Assembly: GCA_002346225.1 (NCBI GenBank)
Contig: DDYY01000025.1
Coordinates: 35,659 to 99,658, forward strand
DNA length: 64,000 bases
DNA from: Bacteroidetes bacterium UBA3022
GTDB lineage: Bacteria > Bacteroidota > Bacteroidia > Chitinophagales > BACL12
Direction of reading: 5' to 3'
Shown: positions 1 through 8,380 of the stretch, one piece after another
Numbering within the stretch: position 1 is the stretch's first letter
How the letters are laid out: each line of letters starts with the position of its first letter
Position numbers and translations under genes: made by a program
Notes under the pieces: model-generated
What the model saw: only the letters and a program-made list of their open reading frames with translations
What the model was told of the DNA's origin: nothing
Databases searched by the model: none

Positions 1-2
1 AT

Positions 3-1229
3 GCATCGGTCATCACCATCCTTATAGCAGGCGTATTCGTCATGGCAGGAGCGCTTGATAATGTCGCTCAGATTATATCCATGTTTTTCATGGTCACCTA
101 CGGCTCCTTGTGTCTGATATCCTTCCTCAACCATTTTGCCGCAGACCCTTCTTACCGACCACGGTTCCGCTCGCACTGGATTGTTTCCCTGTTTGGCGCC
201 ATTGCATGTTTTGGATTGATGATTTCCATGAATCCGGGATATGCTTTTCTGGCAGTGCTGATGATGGTGCTGCTGTACTTTGCCATTGCCTATTACAACC
301 ATGATAAACGCAGTCTGGCGCTGATTTTTCAGGGAGTAATCTTCCAGTTCAGCAGGAGCCTGCAGGTGTTTTTGCAAAAGGCTGATAAAGAGCAAACCCT
401 GAGCTGGCGACCATCTGCAATTGCCTTCTCCGCTGCAACCTTCGAACGTATCGGAGCTTTCGATTTGCTGCGATGGATAGCACAGAAGTACGGCTTTGGT
501 ACTTACATTCACCATATCGAAGGTTACCTCTCGAGGGAAACCAATGAGGAAGCACAGGAGTCCAAGCACCGACTGATTACCATGGCAGAGCGGACTAAAA
601 GCAAAATCTATATTGATACGCTCATCAGTCCCTCCTACACTTCCAGTATCGCACAGGTCATCCAGTTGCCGGGGATAGCGGGCACGGAGAACAACCTCTT
701 ATTATTTGAATTCTCCAAAAACCATCCGGAAGGCCTCTTTGAAATCGTAGACAACTTCAAGCTCATCACCTCCGTAGGCTTCGATGTGCTGGTATTGAGC
801 ACATCTGAAAGAGGGTTCGGTTTGCGGAAACAAATCCACCTCTGGATAACACCTGCAGATTTTCAACATGCGAACCTGATGATTCTGTTGTCTTACGTCA
901 TCATCGGTCACCCGGAATGGCGTGGCGCGGAAATCAAGATATGGGCCATCTTCCCTCAGGTGAGTATTCAGGAAGAAAAACAACGGTTGCTGGATTTGAT
1001 TCACCACGGACAGCTTCCCATCAGTTCCCACAATGTCAACTTCATCGCGCAGATGGAGGACATGAAGAAGGAAGATATCATTTGTGCGCAATCGAAAGAT
1101 GCCGACCTGACCATACTGGGCTTCCAACCCGATATTTACAAGCACAAGGAAGTCGGCGAATACCGCTTATTCCGAAGCATCGGCAATATCCTTTACGTGC
1201 ATGCGGTGTACAGCAAGGAGATTAAATAG
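3..1229 (+). CDS. SLC12-like amino acid/cation-chloride cotransporter, C-terminal part (5' truncated)
   Basis: The reading frame is open from base 3, so the gene begins before the window; the first in-window ATG (42) is internal. The visible part starts inside a membrane helix and continues with at least two more hydrophobic segments within the first ~100 residues (around VAQIISMFFMVTYGS and the stretch ending AIAYYNHD). A soluble tail of about 300 residues follows. This layout, APC-type helices and then a long cytosolic C-terminus ending in a stress-protein-like fold (ADLTILGFQPD), is that of bacterial relatives of the eukaryotic Na-K-Cl cotransporters. Substrate cannot be read from the sequence; amino acid or K+/Cl- symport are the usual guesses. 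It is convergent with the next gene, with five bases between stop codons. The family call is from recall of sequence pattern. Confidence 0.7.
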   Translation, partial: ASVITILIAGVFVMAGALDNVAQIISMFFMVTYGSLCLISFLNHFAADPSYRPRFRSHWIVSLFGAIACFGLMISMNPGYAFLAVLMMVLLYFAIAYYNHDKRSLALIFQGVIFQFSRSLQVFLQKADKEQTLSWRPSAIAFSAATFERIGAFDLLRWIAQKYGFGTYIHHIEGYLSRETNEEAQESKHRLITMAERTKSKIYIDTLISPSYTSSIAQVIQLPGIAGTENNLLLFEFSKNHPEGLFEIVDNFKLITSVGFDVLVLSTSERGFGLRKQIHLWITPADFQHANLMILLSYVIIGHPEWRGAEIKIWAIFPQVSIQEEKQRLLDLIHHGQLPISSHNVNFIAQMEDMKKEDIICAQSKDADLTILGFQPDIYKHKEVGEYRLFRSIGNILYVHAVYSKEIK

Positions 1230-1234
1230 ACCTG

Positions 1235-2038
1235 CTATTCCAATCGCGCCTGCATGTTTTCCATGAACTTTCCGCTGCGAATATCACGGGTATTGACTTG
1301 CCAGCTCAGGGAAACAAAAAACACCTGCGATGAACTGAACCTGGAAAGATCACTGATGTCGAAAAGGCCACCATCCTGATTGTTGGCTTCCACGGTATAA
1401 TCGGGATTGAGGAAATCACTCAGGTAGTATTTGAAGCGCACATTGACACCGCCGGGAAACTGCACACCACCGAAGGCAGAAGGCAGTAATACTTCGGTCT
1501 GGTCGCCAAACCATTCAGAAGATTTAGTTTTCTTCCCGCTCCGGTCGAAACTTCCGGTCCATACTTTTTCCTTGTAGTGAAAAGCGAGTTCATACTCCAG
1601 TCCGCCATAAAAGAAGACATGGTCATTGAACGATCCGACTTTAAAACCTATAGGCACGCCCAGCAGGTATTGCCGACGTACAATGTTGTAATTGGTATAG
1701 GCTACATCCTGTCCGCTCAGACTTACCGTTTGAGGCAAAACCTCATCTGTTATCATACCCACATTGCGAATTCCCACACCGGTGAGCATGCCGATGTTAT
1801 TAGTAAAATCTACATTTAAATAATGTGTGTAGTGGAAAAACATCGTGAAGCGGAGGTTGCCGCCCGATAAGGATGCCCCGGGATACTGGGCGAGAAACTC
1901 TTCAGAAAAAGAGGACTCGTTCAGTCCGAAAATAAATTCGCCACCAGTAGTGGAATAGATGTCTTGTGCGCGCAGCGTTGTGACGCTTATCAGAGCAAGG
2001 GTCAACGCCAGAAAGGTAGATTTGTATTGCATAATCAT
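1235..2038 (-). CDS. Putative outer-membrane beta-barrel protein
   Basis: A 267-residue protein with a clear signal peptide (hydrophobic core FLALTLALISV, likely cleavage after LRA before QD). The mature part alternates short polar turns with aromatic-rich strands, such as LRFTMFFHYTHYLNV and VFFVSLSWQV, as in small 8-10 strand outer-membrane barrels of Bacteroidota (PorT-like/OMP_b-brl type). Start is the ATG at 2038; a second ATG two codons downstream would serve equally. It lies downstream of the fasciclin gene on the same strand, but a terminator hairpin separates them, so it probably has its own promoter. No specific function is recognised. Confidence 0.6.
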   Translation of the reverse strand: MIMQYKSTFLALTLALISVTTLRAQDIYSTTGGEFIFGLNESSFSEEFLAQYPGASLSGGNLRFTMFFHYTHYLNVDFTNNIGMLTGVGIRNVGMITDEVLPQTVSLSGQDVAYTNYNIVRRQYLLGVPIGFKVGSFNDHVFFYGGLEYELAFHYKEKVWTGSFDRSGKKTKSSEWFGDQTEVLLPSAFGGVQFPGGVNVRFKYYLSDFLNPDYTVEANNQDGGLFDISDLSRFSSSQVFFVSLSWQVNTRDIRSGKFMENMQARLE

Positions 2039-2075
2039 GGGTTTAATGCAATAAAAATAGTGTATTCAATACAAT

Positions 2076-2108
2076 AAAAAGACCCCTCTCCGGGGAGAAG
2101 GGTCTTTT
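2076..2108 (-). terminator. Rho-independent terminator of the fasciclin gene
   Basis: The inverted repeat AAAAGACCC (2077-2085) / GGGTCTTTT (2100-2108), with an inner CTC/GAG pairing, reads on the minus strand as a GC-rich stem followed by a T run (complement of 2076-2080). It starts 15 bases after the stop codon of the fasciclin gene. Confidence 0.75.
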
Positions 2109-2122
2109 ACAATTGGTTGGTA

Positions 2123-2677
2123 TTATTGCTTGGGCATAACTACTGCATCAATGGCGTGGATAACACCGTTAGATGCACCTACATCTGTTTTGATAACGGT
2201 TGCCATACCACCTTTTTCATCGGTCAGGATAACGTTTCCATCTTTTACAGATGCGATAAGCGTTCCACCCTGAACGGTTTTAATGGTAAAGCTTCCACCG
2301 TTTTTCTTAATGGCCATCAACACATCTTCTGCCATGTATTTTCCAGCTACCACATGGTAGGTCAGCACTGCCGTGAGTACGTCTTTGTTTTCAGCCATCA
2401 GCAGCTTGTCTACTGTTCCGGCAGGAAGCGCGTCGAAAGCAGCATTGATGGGTGCGAATACAGTGAAAGGACCATCGCCGGATAATACATCTACCAGGTC
2501 AGCAGCTTTCACAGCAGCTACCAGGGTAGTGAAGTTATCATTGCCGGCAGCAACGCCTACTATGGTTTCATTGCCTCCCAGTTCGGTAGAAGTAGCAATT
2601 AAGGGCTCGATGCCTGTGTTGGCAATAGCGGCAGTCATCATACCTGCAGTTGCGAATGCGAAGAGAATACTTTTCAT
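2123..2677 (-). CDS. Fasciclin (FAS1) domain secreted protein
   Basis: A 184-residue protein from the ATG at 2677; further upstream codons in frame lack a plausible start and would bury the signal peptide. The N-terminus (SILFAFATAGMMTAAIA) is a signal sequence without a lipobox cysteine. One FAS1 domain fills the rest: FTTLVAAVKAADL opens it, FTVFAPINAAFDALP is the H1 motif, LTYHVVAGKY the YH motif, and SNGVIHAIDAVVMPKQ the H2 end. FAS1 domains mediate adhesion or extracellular interactions; the bacterial role is mostly undefined. The gene has its own terminator downstream and a 238-base region upstream, so it is likely monocistronic. Confidence 0.9.
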   Translation of the reverse strand: MKSILFAFATAGMMTAAIANTGIEPLIATSTELGGNETIVGVAAGNDNFTTLVAAVKAADLVDVLSGDGPFTVFAPINAAFDALPAGTVDKLLMAENKDVLTAVLTYHVVAGKYMAEDVLMAIKKNGGSFTIKTVQGGTLIASVKDGNVILTDEKGGMATVIKTDVGASNGVIHAIDAVVMPKQ

Positions 2678-2915
2678 TGTTTTGTTTTGTTTGGAATGAG
2701 CAGGTAGAACAGGGTCACCTGCTGTTTGTTTAGCATAAAAAAAGTAAAATATGTTAATGCCTTTGTAACACACTGACCCTTAGTGCGCTAAGTCCTGCAT
2801 TTTTTTTTAGAAAATGACAGCTTTTACTAACTGTTGGTTGGTGTTGTTGAACAGCACCTCCCCGTTACTGATGAATATCATTGCTTTCGTGGTATGATAC
2901 GTATATCTTACCTGC

Positions 2916-3791
2916 ATGCGATACAGAATAATATTATTGCTGTGTTGTCTGATAGTTGGGGCAAGCAGCATGGCGCAGGTTCCGGAATCGAAAGAAGGTC
3001 AGCTGGCAACGGTTTACCTCGATGATGGTTCCCGCCTGTTCGGACAATTGCAAACCATCACTCCTGATACGGTGTACCTGTTTTCAGCTGTACTGGGTTC
3101 TTTACCGGTGCCTCAGAACACCATTTCCCAGATGCGCTATATGGGTGAGCCTAAAACCGCAGCAGGCGATTTCCTGTTGCCCAACCCCAATGCTTCGCGG
3201 CATTTCTTCAGTCCGACAGCGATTCCGCTTAACAAGAATGAAGGCTATTATCAGAATTTCTATGTAGCATTCAATATGGTGAACTACGGTATCACCGACC
3301 ACATTTCACTGGGCGTTGCAGCTGTACCCTTTGCATGGTTCATCAACGATGGTTTCAATCTCGCTGTTACCGGTAAGATCGGCTATAAGCTTACTGAAAA
3401 CCTGTACGGAAGTGCTGGGTACATTGCAGGCTTCATGCCCAATATTGCCTATGGTGGCATTGGATTCGGACTGCTGACAGCAGGTAATACGGATAACAAT
3501 ATTACTGTAGGTGGTGGTTATGCCGCCATCCTCACCGAGCCGGGAACAGAGTACGAAGAAAGTTCGCAGGCACCTGTGCTCAACATGGCAGGTATGCTAC
3601 GTGTGGCAGAACACTTTGCGCTGGTCACAGAAAACTGGTTTTTTCTGGATGGAGGCATTACCCTCATCAGCTACGGAGGCAGGTATATAGGAGATAAAAT
3701 CACCGTTGATGTCGGATTTGTCAACAACGGTGATATTATGAAAGAAATCGTAATAGGTGTTCCCCTGCTGGGAGTCGTTATTTATCTGTAA
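2916..3791 (+). CDS. Secreted protein with predicted beta-barrel, unknown function
   Basis: A 291-residue protein with signal peptide (IILLLCCLIVGASSMAQ). Residues ~30-80 form an SH3/Sm-like small beta segment (VYLDDGSRLFGQLQTITPDTVYL) often found in Bacteroidota proteins ahead of a barrel. From ~90 onward are glycine- and aromatic-rich strands (ISLGVAAVPFAWF, YGGIGFGLLTAG, FFLDGGITLISYGG). An outer-membrane or periplasmic location is likely. Function is not recognised. It is convergent with the following minus-strand gene, 27 bases apart. Confidence 0.6.
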   Translation: MRYRIILLLCCLIVGASSMAQVPESKEGQLATVYLDDGSRLFGQLQTITPDTVYLFSAVLGSLPVPQNTISQMRYMGEPKTAAGDFLLPNPNASRHFFSPTAIPLNKNEGYYQNFYVAFNMVNYGITDHISLGVAAVPFAWFINDGFNLAVTGKIGYKLTENLYGSAGYIAGFMPNIAYGGIGFGLLTAGNTDNNITVGGGYAAILTEPGTEYEESSQAPVLNMAGMLRVAEHFALVTENWFFLDGGITLISYGGRYIGDKITVDVGFVNNGDIMKEIVIGVPLLGVVIYL

Positions 3792-3818
3792 ACCTGCTGC
3801 CTATGTACTGACCAATCC

Positions 3819-4895
3819 TTAGGGACTGACCAGGTTCAGACTGATTTGAAAATAGAAGGGATTGGTCAGGGTATTCTCCATCACATAGGGCTGGTCGCCA
3901 AAGAAGCCACGGAAAAACTCATTGCCATCCGTCAGTTCATCTACATTGTAGCTGTAATTCACACGGTAGCCTGCCTGAGCGGAAATCCAGATGAAATTAT
4001 ATACTGATTGTTCATATACCAATCTGAAGCGCAGCTCTCCCCTTCTGATTTCCAGGTCGTCTTCTGCAAACGGCCCTCTGGTCAGGCGGTAGCTTTGTCC
4101 TTCCAGTTCGTATCCGGCAAACATCATTTGTCTGGGGCTGAAAGTCCTTCGTACATGCGCCCGGGCAGGAAACAGAATCTCTGTTCCCCATTTATTGGCG
4201 GCATCGGTATAGTTGAACAGTACAATTGGAATGTAATTCATTTCACCAACCCTGTAGGTTCTGGCTACACCAACGGCCCATTGTTTGTTATCTGAAGGAC
4301 GTTTACCATATAATGCAGCGGCAGAATATTTCAAGTACTCCAGGGGCATGATATCGCTGAAGGCATAATCGCCATTCAAATCTGCGCTGGCCTGAACGAC
4401 CACAAAGCGCGTGTCGTCGAAGGGTTTAAAAATAGTGGTATTCAAACCCGTTGTCCGCAGTCCGTTTTGCGCCAGATTTTGTCCGAGCGGGTGCTGTATA
4501 GCAGCTGCGTCAGCGGCGGTGTAGGTACTCTCCCAATAGTTGGCACCTACCTGAAGAATGAAGTCATTGCGGGAGATGACCGGTATGTTGGCTGCCAGGC
4601 GCAATCCACCTGTTCTGGAAAACGGTACAGTCTCCGGTAAGGCATCACGTAGGGTGTCGGTCTGCAGATCGTAACCCAGTTGCAGATCGTAGCCAATGCT
4701 GATTAATTTGGCAGGACTTAGTCCCAGAATCTTATTGCTACAGAAATTCTTGGCACCACCATCCGCGAAATCGAGGTTGTCATACATGCTGTAGTCTTCC
4801 TCTTCTTCCACCAGTGTATCCACCTGTGCCATCATCCCCGGACCGGCGAAGCAACATGCTACCACAAGCGCCCAACCTATTCTTTGTATCCTCAT
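3819..4895 (-). CDS. Outer-membrane beta-barrel protein, DUF6268-like
   Basis: A 358-residue protein from the ATG at 4895, which overlaps the TGA of the upstream DUF2147 gene by four bases (ATGA), a good argument for this start and for translational coupling. The signal peptide is WALVVACCFAGPGMMAQ. The acidic linker DTLVEEEEDYS is followed by a barrel-like region with strands such as FILQVGANYWESTY, FVVVQASADLNGDY and FIWISAQAGYRVNY, ending in a strand (FYFQISLNL) close to the C-terminus as barrels do. It resembles the Bacteroidota family DUF6268; the assignment is from recall. Last gene of a three-gene minus-strand operon (5860 down to 3819). Confidence 0.6.
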   Translation of the reverse strand: MRIQRIGWALVVACCFAGPGMMAQVDTLVEEEEDYSMYDNLDFADGGAKNFCSNKILGLSPAKLISIGYDLQLGYDLQTDTLRDALPETVPFSRTGGLRLAANIPVISRNDFILQVGANYWESTYTAADAAAIQHPLGQNLAQNGLRTTGLNTTIFKPFDDTRFVVVQASADLNGDYAFSDIMPLEYLKYSAAALYGKRPSDNKQWAVGVARTYRVGEMNYIPIVLFNYTDAANKWGTEILFPARAHVRRTFSPRQMMFAGYELEGQSYRLTRGPFAEDDLEIRRGELRFRLVYEQSVYNFIWISAQAGYRVNYSYNVDELTDGNEFFRGFFGDQPYVMENTLTNPFYFQISLNLVSP

Positions 4896-5350
4896 TTCTT
4901 GGGCATTTCCAGGCGCTTCCAAACATCTGTCCGACCAAAAGTAGAGATACCGATGTACCCACGGATATCCAGCGTATTCTTGTCTTTCATCTTAATGGTA
5001 CAATTGTAGGTATTACCTGTCAGCGGATCGTAGATGGTGCCATCTTCCCACTCGTTATCACCCTTGTACTCAAAATCCTTCAGCATGCGGTAACCTTTCA
5101 GCGGAACGGAACGCAAACTCTCATCCGGATTATTGGTATCGGTTTTGGGCTTGCCGGTTTCCGGGTCATTGGGTTCTATCAACCAGACAATCTTGCCATA
5201 GTATTTATTGCCAATCTTTTCAATCTTCACCCGGGCGCGTCCGTTGCTGGGTTCCCAGATGCCTAGTAGGCTGTCGCCGTTTTCTGATTGAAAGGACATC
5301 ATGAAAATCATCAGCACAGCAAAAACGGGAATGGTCAGTATCTTTTTCAT
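4892..5350 (-). CDS. DUF2147 domain-containing exported protein
   Basis: A 152-residue protein with signal peptide (ILTIPVFAVLMIFMMSF). The mature part matches the DUF2147 pattern: LLGIWEPSNGRARVKIEK at the start, YYGKIVWLIEPNDPETGKP, LKGYRMLKDF, and GTIYDPLTGNTYNCTIKM followed by LDIRGYIGISTFGRTDVWKR. DUF2147 proteins are small exported lipocalin-like beta-barrels of unknown ligand. It sits six bases after an upstream lipoprotein gene and overlaps the downstream barrel gene by four bases, so the three are probably made together; a shared envelope role is inferred. Confidence 0.9.
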   Translation of the reverse strand: MKKILTIPVFAVLMIFMMSFQSENGDSLLGIWEPSNGRARVKIEKIGNKYYGKIVWLIEPNDPETGKPKTDTNNPDESLRSVPLKGYRMLKDFEYKGDNEWEDGTIYDPLTGNTYNCTIKMKDKNTLDIRGYIGISTFGRTDVWKRLEMPKK

Positions 5351-5356
5351 AGGTAT

Positions 5357-5860
5357 TTATTTGGTTTTTATTTCAAAAGTAAAGTCGCCTAAAAGAGGCA
5401 GGTCTTCCCAAAGCTCTTCTGCCATGGTAACATCTACCACGATGTAGAATTTATCGGAATCAAAATAATCATCCGCATCTGCCTTATTGGCCATCTGGAG
5501 TTCCGCTTTTGCTGTTCCCGAAGGAATGGGGTTCAATACCGCCACTTCTTCCATGTCGGCATCATCTGCGGTCAGTTGCACCACCACCCCGGTCACACCG
5601 TCGAGGGCTGTGCCATCTTCTTTGTAGAGTGTAGCGGCCGTCAGCATGGCCTCCTTTACATTTCCCTGCACATTAGGGCCTATGGCATTCCAGTCGATGC
5701 TCACCTCATACTGTGCTGTGTTGGGACCTTCCATCAGCGGTCCACTCAGTGTAATGGGTATGGCAGTCAGGGAATAGGTGTGCGAAGTGCCGTTTCCTCC
5801 ACATCCGACAGCCAACAGGACTGTAGCGGCCAGGAAACTCATTAGGATGTTATGCTTCAT
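5357..5860 (-). CDS. Putative lipoprotein, unknown function
   Basis: A 167-residue protein from the ATG at 5860, chosen because it places a lipobox (LLAVGC, Cys at about residue 20) after a normal hydrophobic core; the frame extends upstream but without signal-like content. The mature part has Thr-rich beta segments (TYSLTAIPITLSGPL) and an acidic middle (KADADDYFDSDKFY), perhaps an immunoglobulin-like fold similar to other DUF-type Bacteroidota lipoproteins. No family recognised. First gene of the operon with DUF2147 and DUF6268-like genes. Confidence 0.6.
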   Translation of the reverse strand: MKHNILMSFLAATVLLAVGCGGNGTSHTYSLTAIPITLSGPLMEGPNTAQYEVSIDWNAIGPNVQGNVKEAMLTAATLYKEDGTALDGVTGVVVQLTADDADMEEVAVLNPIPSGTAKAELQMANKADADDYFDSDKFYIVVDVTMAEELWEDLPLLGDFTFEIKTK

Positions 5861-5984
5861 ATTGCTGGTTTTGAGGTCTATGGAGGGCAATGATATGGAA
5901 TAGCTCCCTCATTTTCAAGCCCTAACAACCGAAGCATGAAAGTGTTCACCATGAAATATCCACACCGCTGCCCGCGATGACGGG

Positions 5985-6021
5985 AAAAAAGAAAATCCGC
6001 AGGCCCGCAAAGACCTGCGGA
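5985..6021 (-). terminator. Rho-independent terminator after the T9SS cargo gene
   Basis: TCCGCAGG (5996-6003) and CCTGCGGA (6014-6021) form an eight-pair stem. Read on the minus strand it is followed by a T-rich tract (complement of the A-rich 5985-5995). It lies six bases after the stop codon at 6027. A second small CCCG/CGGG hairpin follows at 5971-5984. Confidence 0.7.
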
Positions 6022-6026
6022 AGCTG

Positions 6027-6953
6027 TTAATGCTGAATAATGAGACTGCCGCGATACAACTGCTCTCCTTCTGCAGTGACTACACAATTGTACCAGCCTG
6101 CTGCCATCGCGGAAACATCTACGCCGGTTACAGAACCGGTGGCTGTGCTGGCATGCACCCGACGACCGGTCACATCGTAAAGCTCAATGACGGCTCCTAC
6201 CGGAAGCTCAGCAGCCACCTGAATTAAATTATTTACCGGATTGGGATAAAGGCGTAATGATGCAGCAGGAGAATTGTCCAGGGCAGCCGCGATAGTTTCT
6301 ACGCCAAAGGCGGTTACGCCATTGCCATCGTAATTGTAAATCATGATGGGGGCCAATGGATTGGTAGACCAGTAGACATAATCGGAGCCGCTGTCGTACT
6401 GATAGCGAATACGGACTACATCGTCGTAATCGCCAAAGGGCATCCGCAGTTGCCCGTAGCCATCGTAGGTCAGCAATAAGTTGTCTTCCGAAAAGCCCAC
6501 CTTCTGATAGGTATCAGGCACTTCATTGCCAAAGTTGAAAGGGAAGGCCAGTATGGTCGTCGGATTGGGTGTATAGTCACTTCCCGAACCCGGCCCCGTT
6601 GTGATATTGCTGGCCAGTTGTTCCAGCTTGCCGCCGGATACTTTATAAAAAAAGTAAATATCACCTCCCACAGCAGGCTGCAGGGTAAAGCCAAAATTGG
6701 CTGCGGGCCAGAAACTTCCGAAGGGTGTAGTTCCCGGGTCGACATATTCCTGCACGCCGGCATTCACCAGTGGCAAGAGAGAATAATCCCACAACTGGTC
6801 GGCACCACCCGGTCCGGGACCGCCCGGCAATGTTCCGATATAAGCAGTGGATGTGTAGCCGTCAGCTGCCAGATTTGTGGCATTGTTAATCACGGGCTGT
6901 GCCCGGAGCATACCGGAAACAGCCAGCAGCACAAAGGTGAATGAATACTTCAT
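6027..6953 (-). CDS. T9SS type A sorting domain-containing protein
   Basis: A 308-residue exported protein: signal peptide SFTFVLLAVSGMLRAQ, then an unassigned beta-rich region of about 200 residues with aromatic and Gly/Pro-rich turns, and a C-terminal ~75-residue type A sorting domain. That domain has the conserved LRLYPNPVNNLIQV start, the IELYDVTGRRV middle and the AGWYNCVVTAEGEQLYRGS end. The CTD routes the protein through the type IX secretion system to the cell surface or medium. No catalytic signature is visible. The ATG at 6953 is the only sensible start; a terminator follows the gene. Confidence 0.85.
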   Translation of the reverse strand: MKYSFTFVLLAVSGMLRAQPVINNATNLAADGYTSTAYIGTLPGGPGPGGADQLWDYSLLPLVNAGVQEYVDPGTTPFGSFWPAANFGFTLQPAVGGDIYFFYKVSGGKLEQLASNITTGPGSGSDYTPNPTTILAFPFNFGNEVPDTYQKVGFSEDNLLLTYDGYGQLRMPFGDYDDVVRIRYQYDSGSDYVYWSTNPLAPIMIYNYDGNGVTAFGVETIAAALDNSPAASLRLYPNPVNNLIQVAAELPVGAVIELYDVTGRRVHASTATGSVTGVDVSAMAAGWYNCVVTAEGEQLYRGSLIIQH

Positions 6954-7170
6954 TTGTTTTGGTTTAAGTGGTTCATTGAAAAAGACAGAGACCGGGAATG
7001 GTCATAGAGACAGGCAAATACTAACGGCGCCGGGGAAGGCGTTAATGCCTCCACCTTTTCTGCAAGCATCAGGAAACTGATGTACATTTTGCGCTGTGAT
7101 TTATCCAGTAAAAATAGTGATATTTTGTATATTAAAAAGACTTCTAAAAAAAACTTGCGGCTAAATTTCC

Positions 7171-7178
7171 TACCTTTA
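7171..7178 (+). promoter_or_regulatory. Candidate -7 box (TACCTTTA) for the amidohydrolase-alr operon
   Basis: TACCTTTA resembles the Bacteroidota -7 consensus TAnnTTTG with one change, 29 bases before the ATG at 7208. No -33 TTTG is seen at the usual spacing. Confidence 0.35.
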
Positions 7179-7207
7179 GACAACAGCAGATACGGTTTTT
7201 AAGTGAT

Positions 7208-8380
7208 ATGGAAGCAGATTTAAAGCAGGCCTCGGACGAGGATATAGCCCTTTTAAGAAGATTTTTACACCAACACCCCGAAGTTTCAGGAGAAGAACAC
7301 GCCACGGCCCGGCAGGTTACAGCATGGCTGCAGACCTGCAATCCGCAGCAATTGCTGACGCAAATCGGCCATCCGGATGGCGTTCAGACAGGTGTCCTGG
7401 CCGTTTTCGACAGCGGCATAGCAGGACCTACTGTGCTCTTTCGCTGTGAACTCGATGCCCTACCCATCCAGGAAATCAACACCTTCGATTATACTTCGGT
7501 TACGCAGGGAGTTTCGCATAAATGCGGACATGATGGCCATATGTCTATCTTGCTGTCACTGGCCCGATCATTCGCTCAACAGCCCCCGGCAGCCGGAAAG
7601 GCCTTGCTGCTTTTCCAACCCGCTGAAGAAGACGGCCGAGGAGCAGCATCGGTAATCCGGGATGAACGCTTCAAGGCACTGCACCCCGACTTTGTGTTTG
7701 CAGTGCACAACCTCCCCGGGTATCCCCGGCACGCAGTTGTACTAAAGGAAAATGCATTTACCTCAGCGGTAACCAGTTGTATCATACGACTGCACGGCAC
7801 TACCTCCCATGCCGCAGAACCGGAATTGGGCAAGAACCCCGCCATGCTGATTGCTGCCATCCTGCAGCGTATGGACGGACTATCCAACAATCAGCCGGAG
7901 CGGGAAGATTTCAAATTGATTACACCTGTGCATGTTACCATGGGAGAAAAAGCCTATGGCATTTCAGCCGGTTATGGAGAAATACACCTGACCTTGCGAA
8001 CATGGACCAGCAGACATCTGGAAAACCTGAGCGATGATATACGCATTGGAATAGAAGAGCTGTCTGCCGAAGCGGGTATCCCCTGCTCCTTTGAATGGAC
8101 CCATACCTTTCAGGCCAATGAGAACAATGAAGAGGCCATGCAATATGTGCGGCAAGCGGCAGCCATCACAGGCAGTCATGTAATGACACGCGACTACCCT
8201 TTCAAATGGGGAGAAGACTTCGGTTTGTTCACCCAGTTGTACAAGGGAGCCATGTTCGGCATAGGTTCGGGAGAGGATTGTCCGGCGCTGCACAACCCTG
8301 ATTACGATTTCCCCGATGAAATAGCTGTACCTGTCGCACACCTGTTCCGAACCATTTTTGATGAAATTGTGAAAGACTGA
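7208..8380 (+). CDS. M20 family amidohydrolase (N-acyl amino acid / peptide hydrolase)
   Basis: A 390-residue metal-dependent hydrolase of the M20D type. Visible motifs are HPEVSGEE near the N-terminus, the metal-binding HKCGHDGHM (Cys and His ligands), FQPAEEDGRGA with the catalytic/metal acidic pair, and a late HNPDYDFPDE metal His. The lid domain lies roughly between residues 180 and 300. Such enzymes release amino acids from N-acyl or peptide conjugates in the cytoplasm; no signal peptide is present. Its stop codon overlaps the alanine racemase start (TGATG at 8378-8382), so both are translated together, which suggests a shared role in D/L amino acid or cell-wall peptide handling (inference). 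Confidence 0.85.
   Translation: MEADLKQASDEDIALLRRFLHQHPEVSGEEHATARQVTAWLQTCNPQQLLTQIGHPDGVQTGVLAVFDSGIAGPTVLFRCELDALPIQEINTFDYTSVTQGVSHKCGHDGHMSILLSLARSFAQQPPAAGKALLLFQPAEEDGRGAASVIRDERFKALHPDFVFAVHNLPGYPRHAVVLKENAFTSAVTSCIIRLHGTTSHAAEPELGKNPAMLIAAILQRMDGLSNNQPEREDFKLITPVHVTMGEKAYGISAGYGEIHLTLRTWTSRHLENLSDDIRIGIEELSAEAGIPCSFEWTHTFQANENNEEAMQYVRQAAAITGSHVMTRDYPFKWGEDFGLFTQLYKGAMFGIGSGEDCPALHNPDYDFPDEIAVPVAHLFRTIFDEIVKD

Noticed and set aside
2699..2809. Two small hairpins (AGCAGGT/ACCTGCT; CTTAG/CTAAG) and a T run between the fasciclin gene and the next
   Set aside because: Stems of 5-7 pairs with long or unrelated loops in a divergent region; not convincing as terminator or riboswitch.
6950..7183. 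77-codon minus-strand frame between the T9SS cargo and the M20 gene
   Set aside because: It overlaps the promoter region of both neighbours and has no signal or family features.
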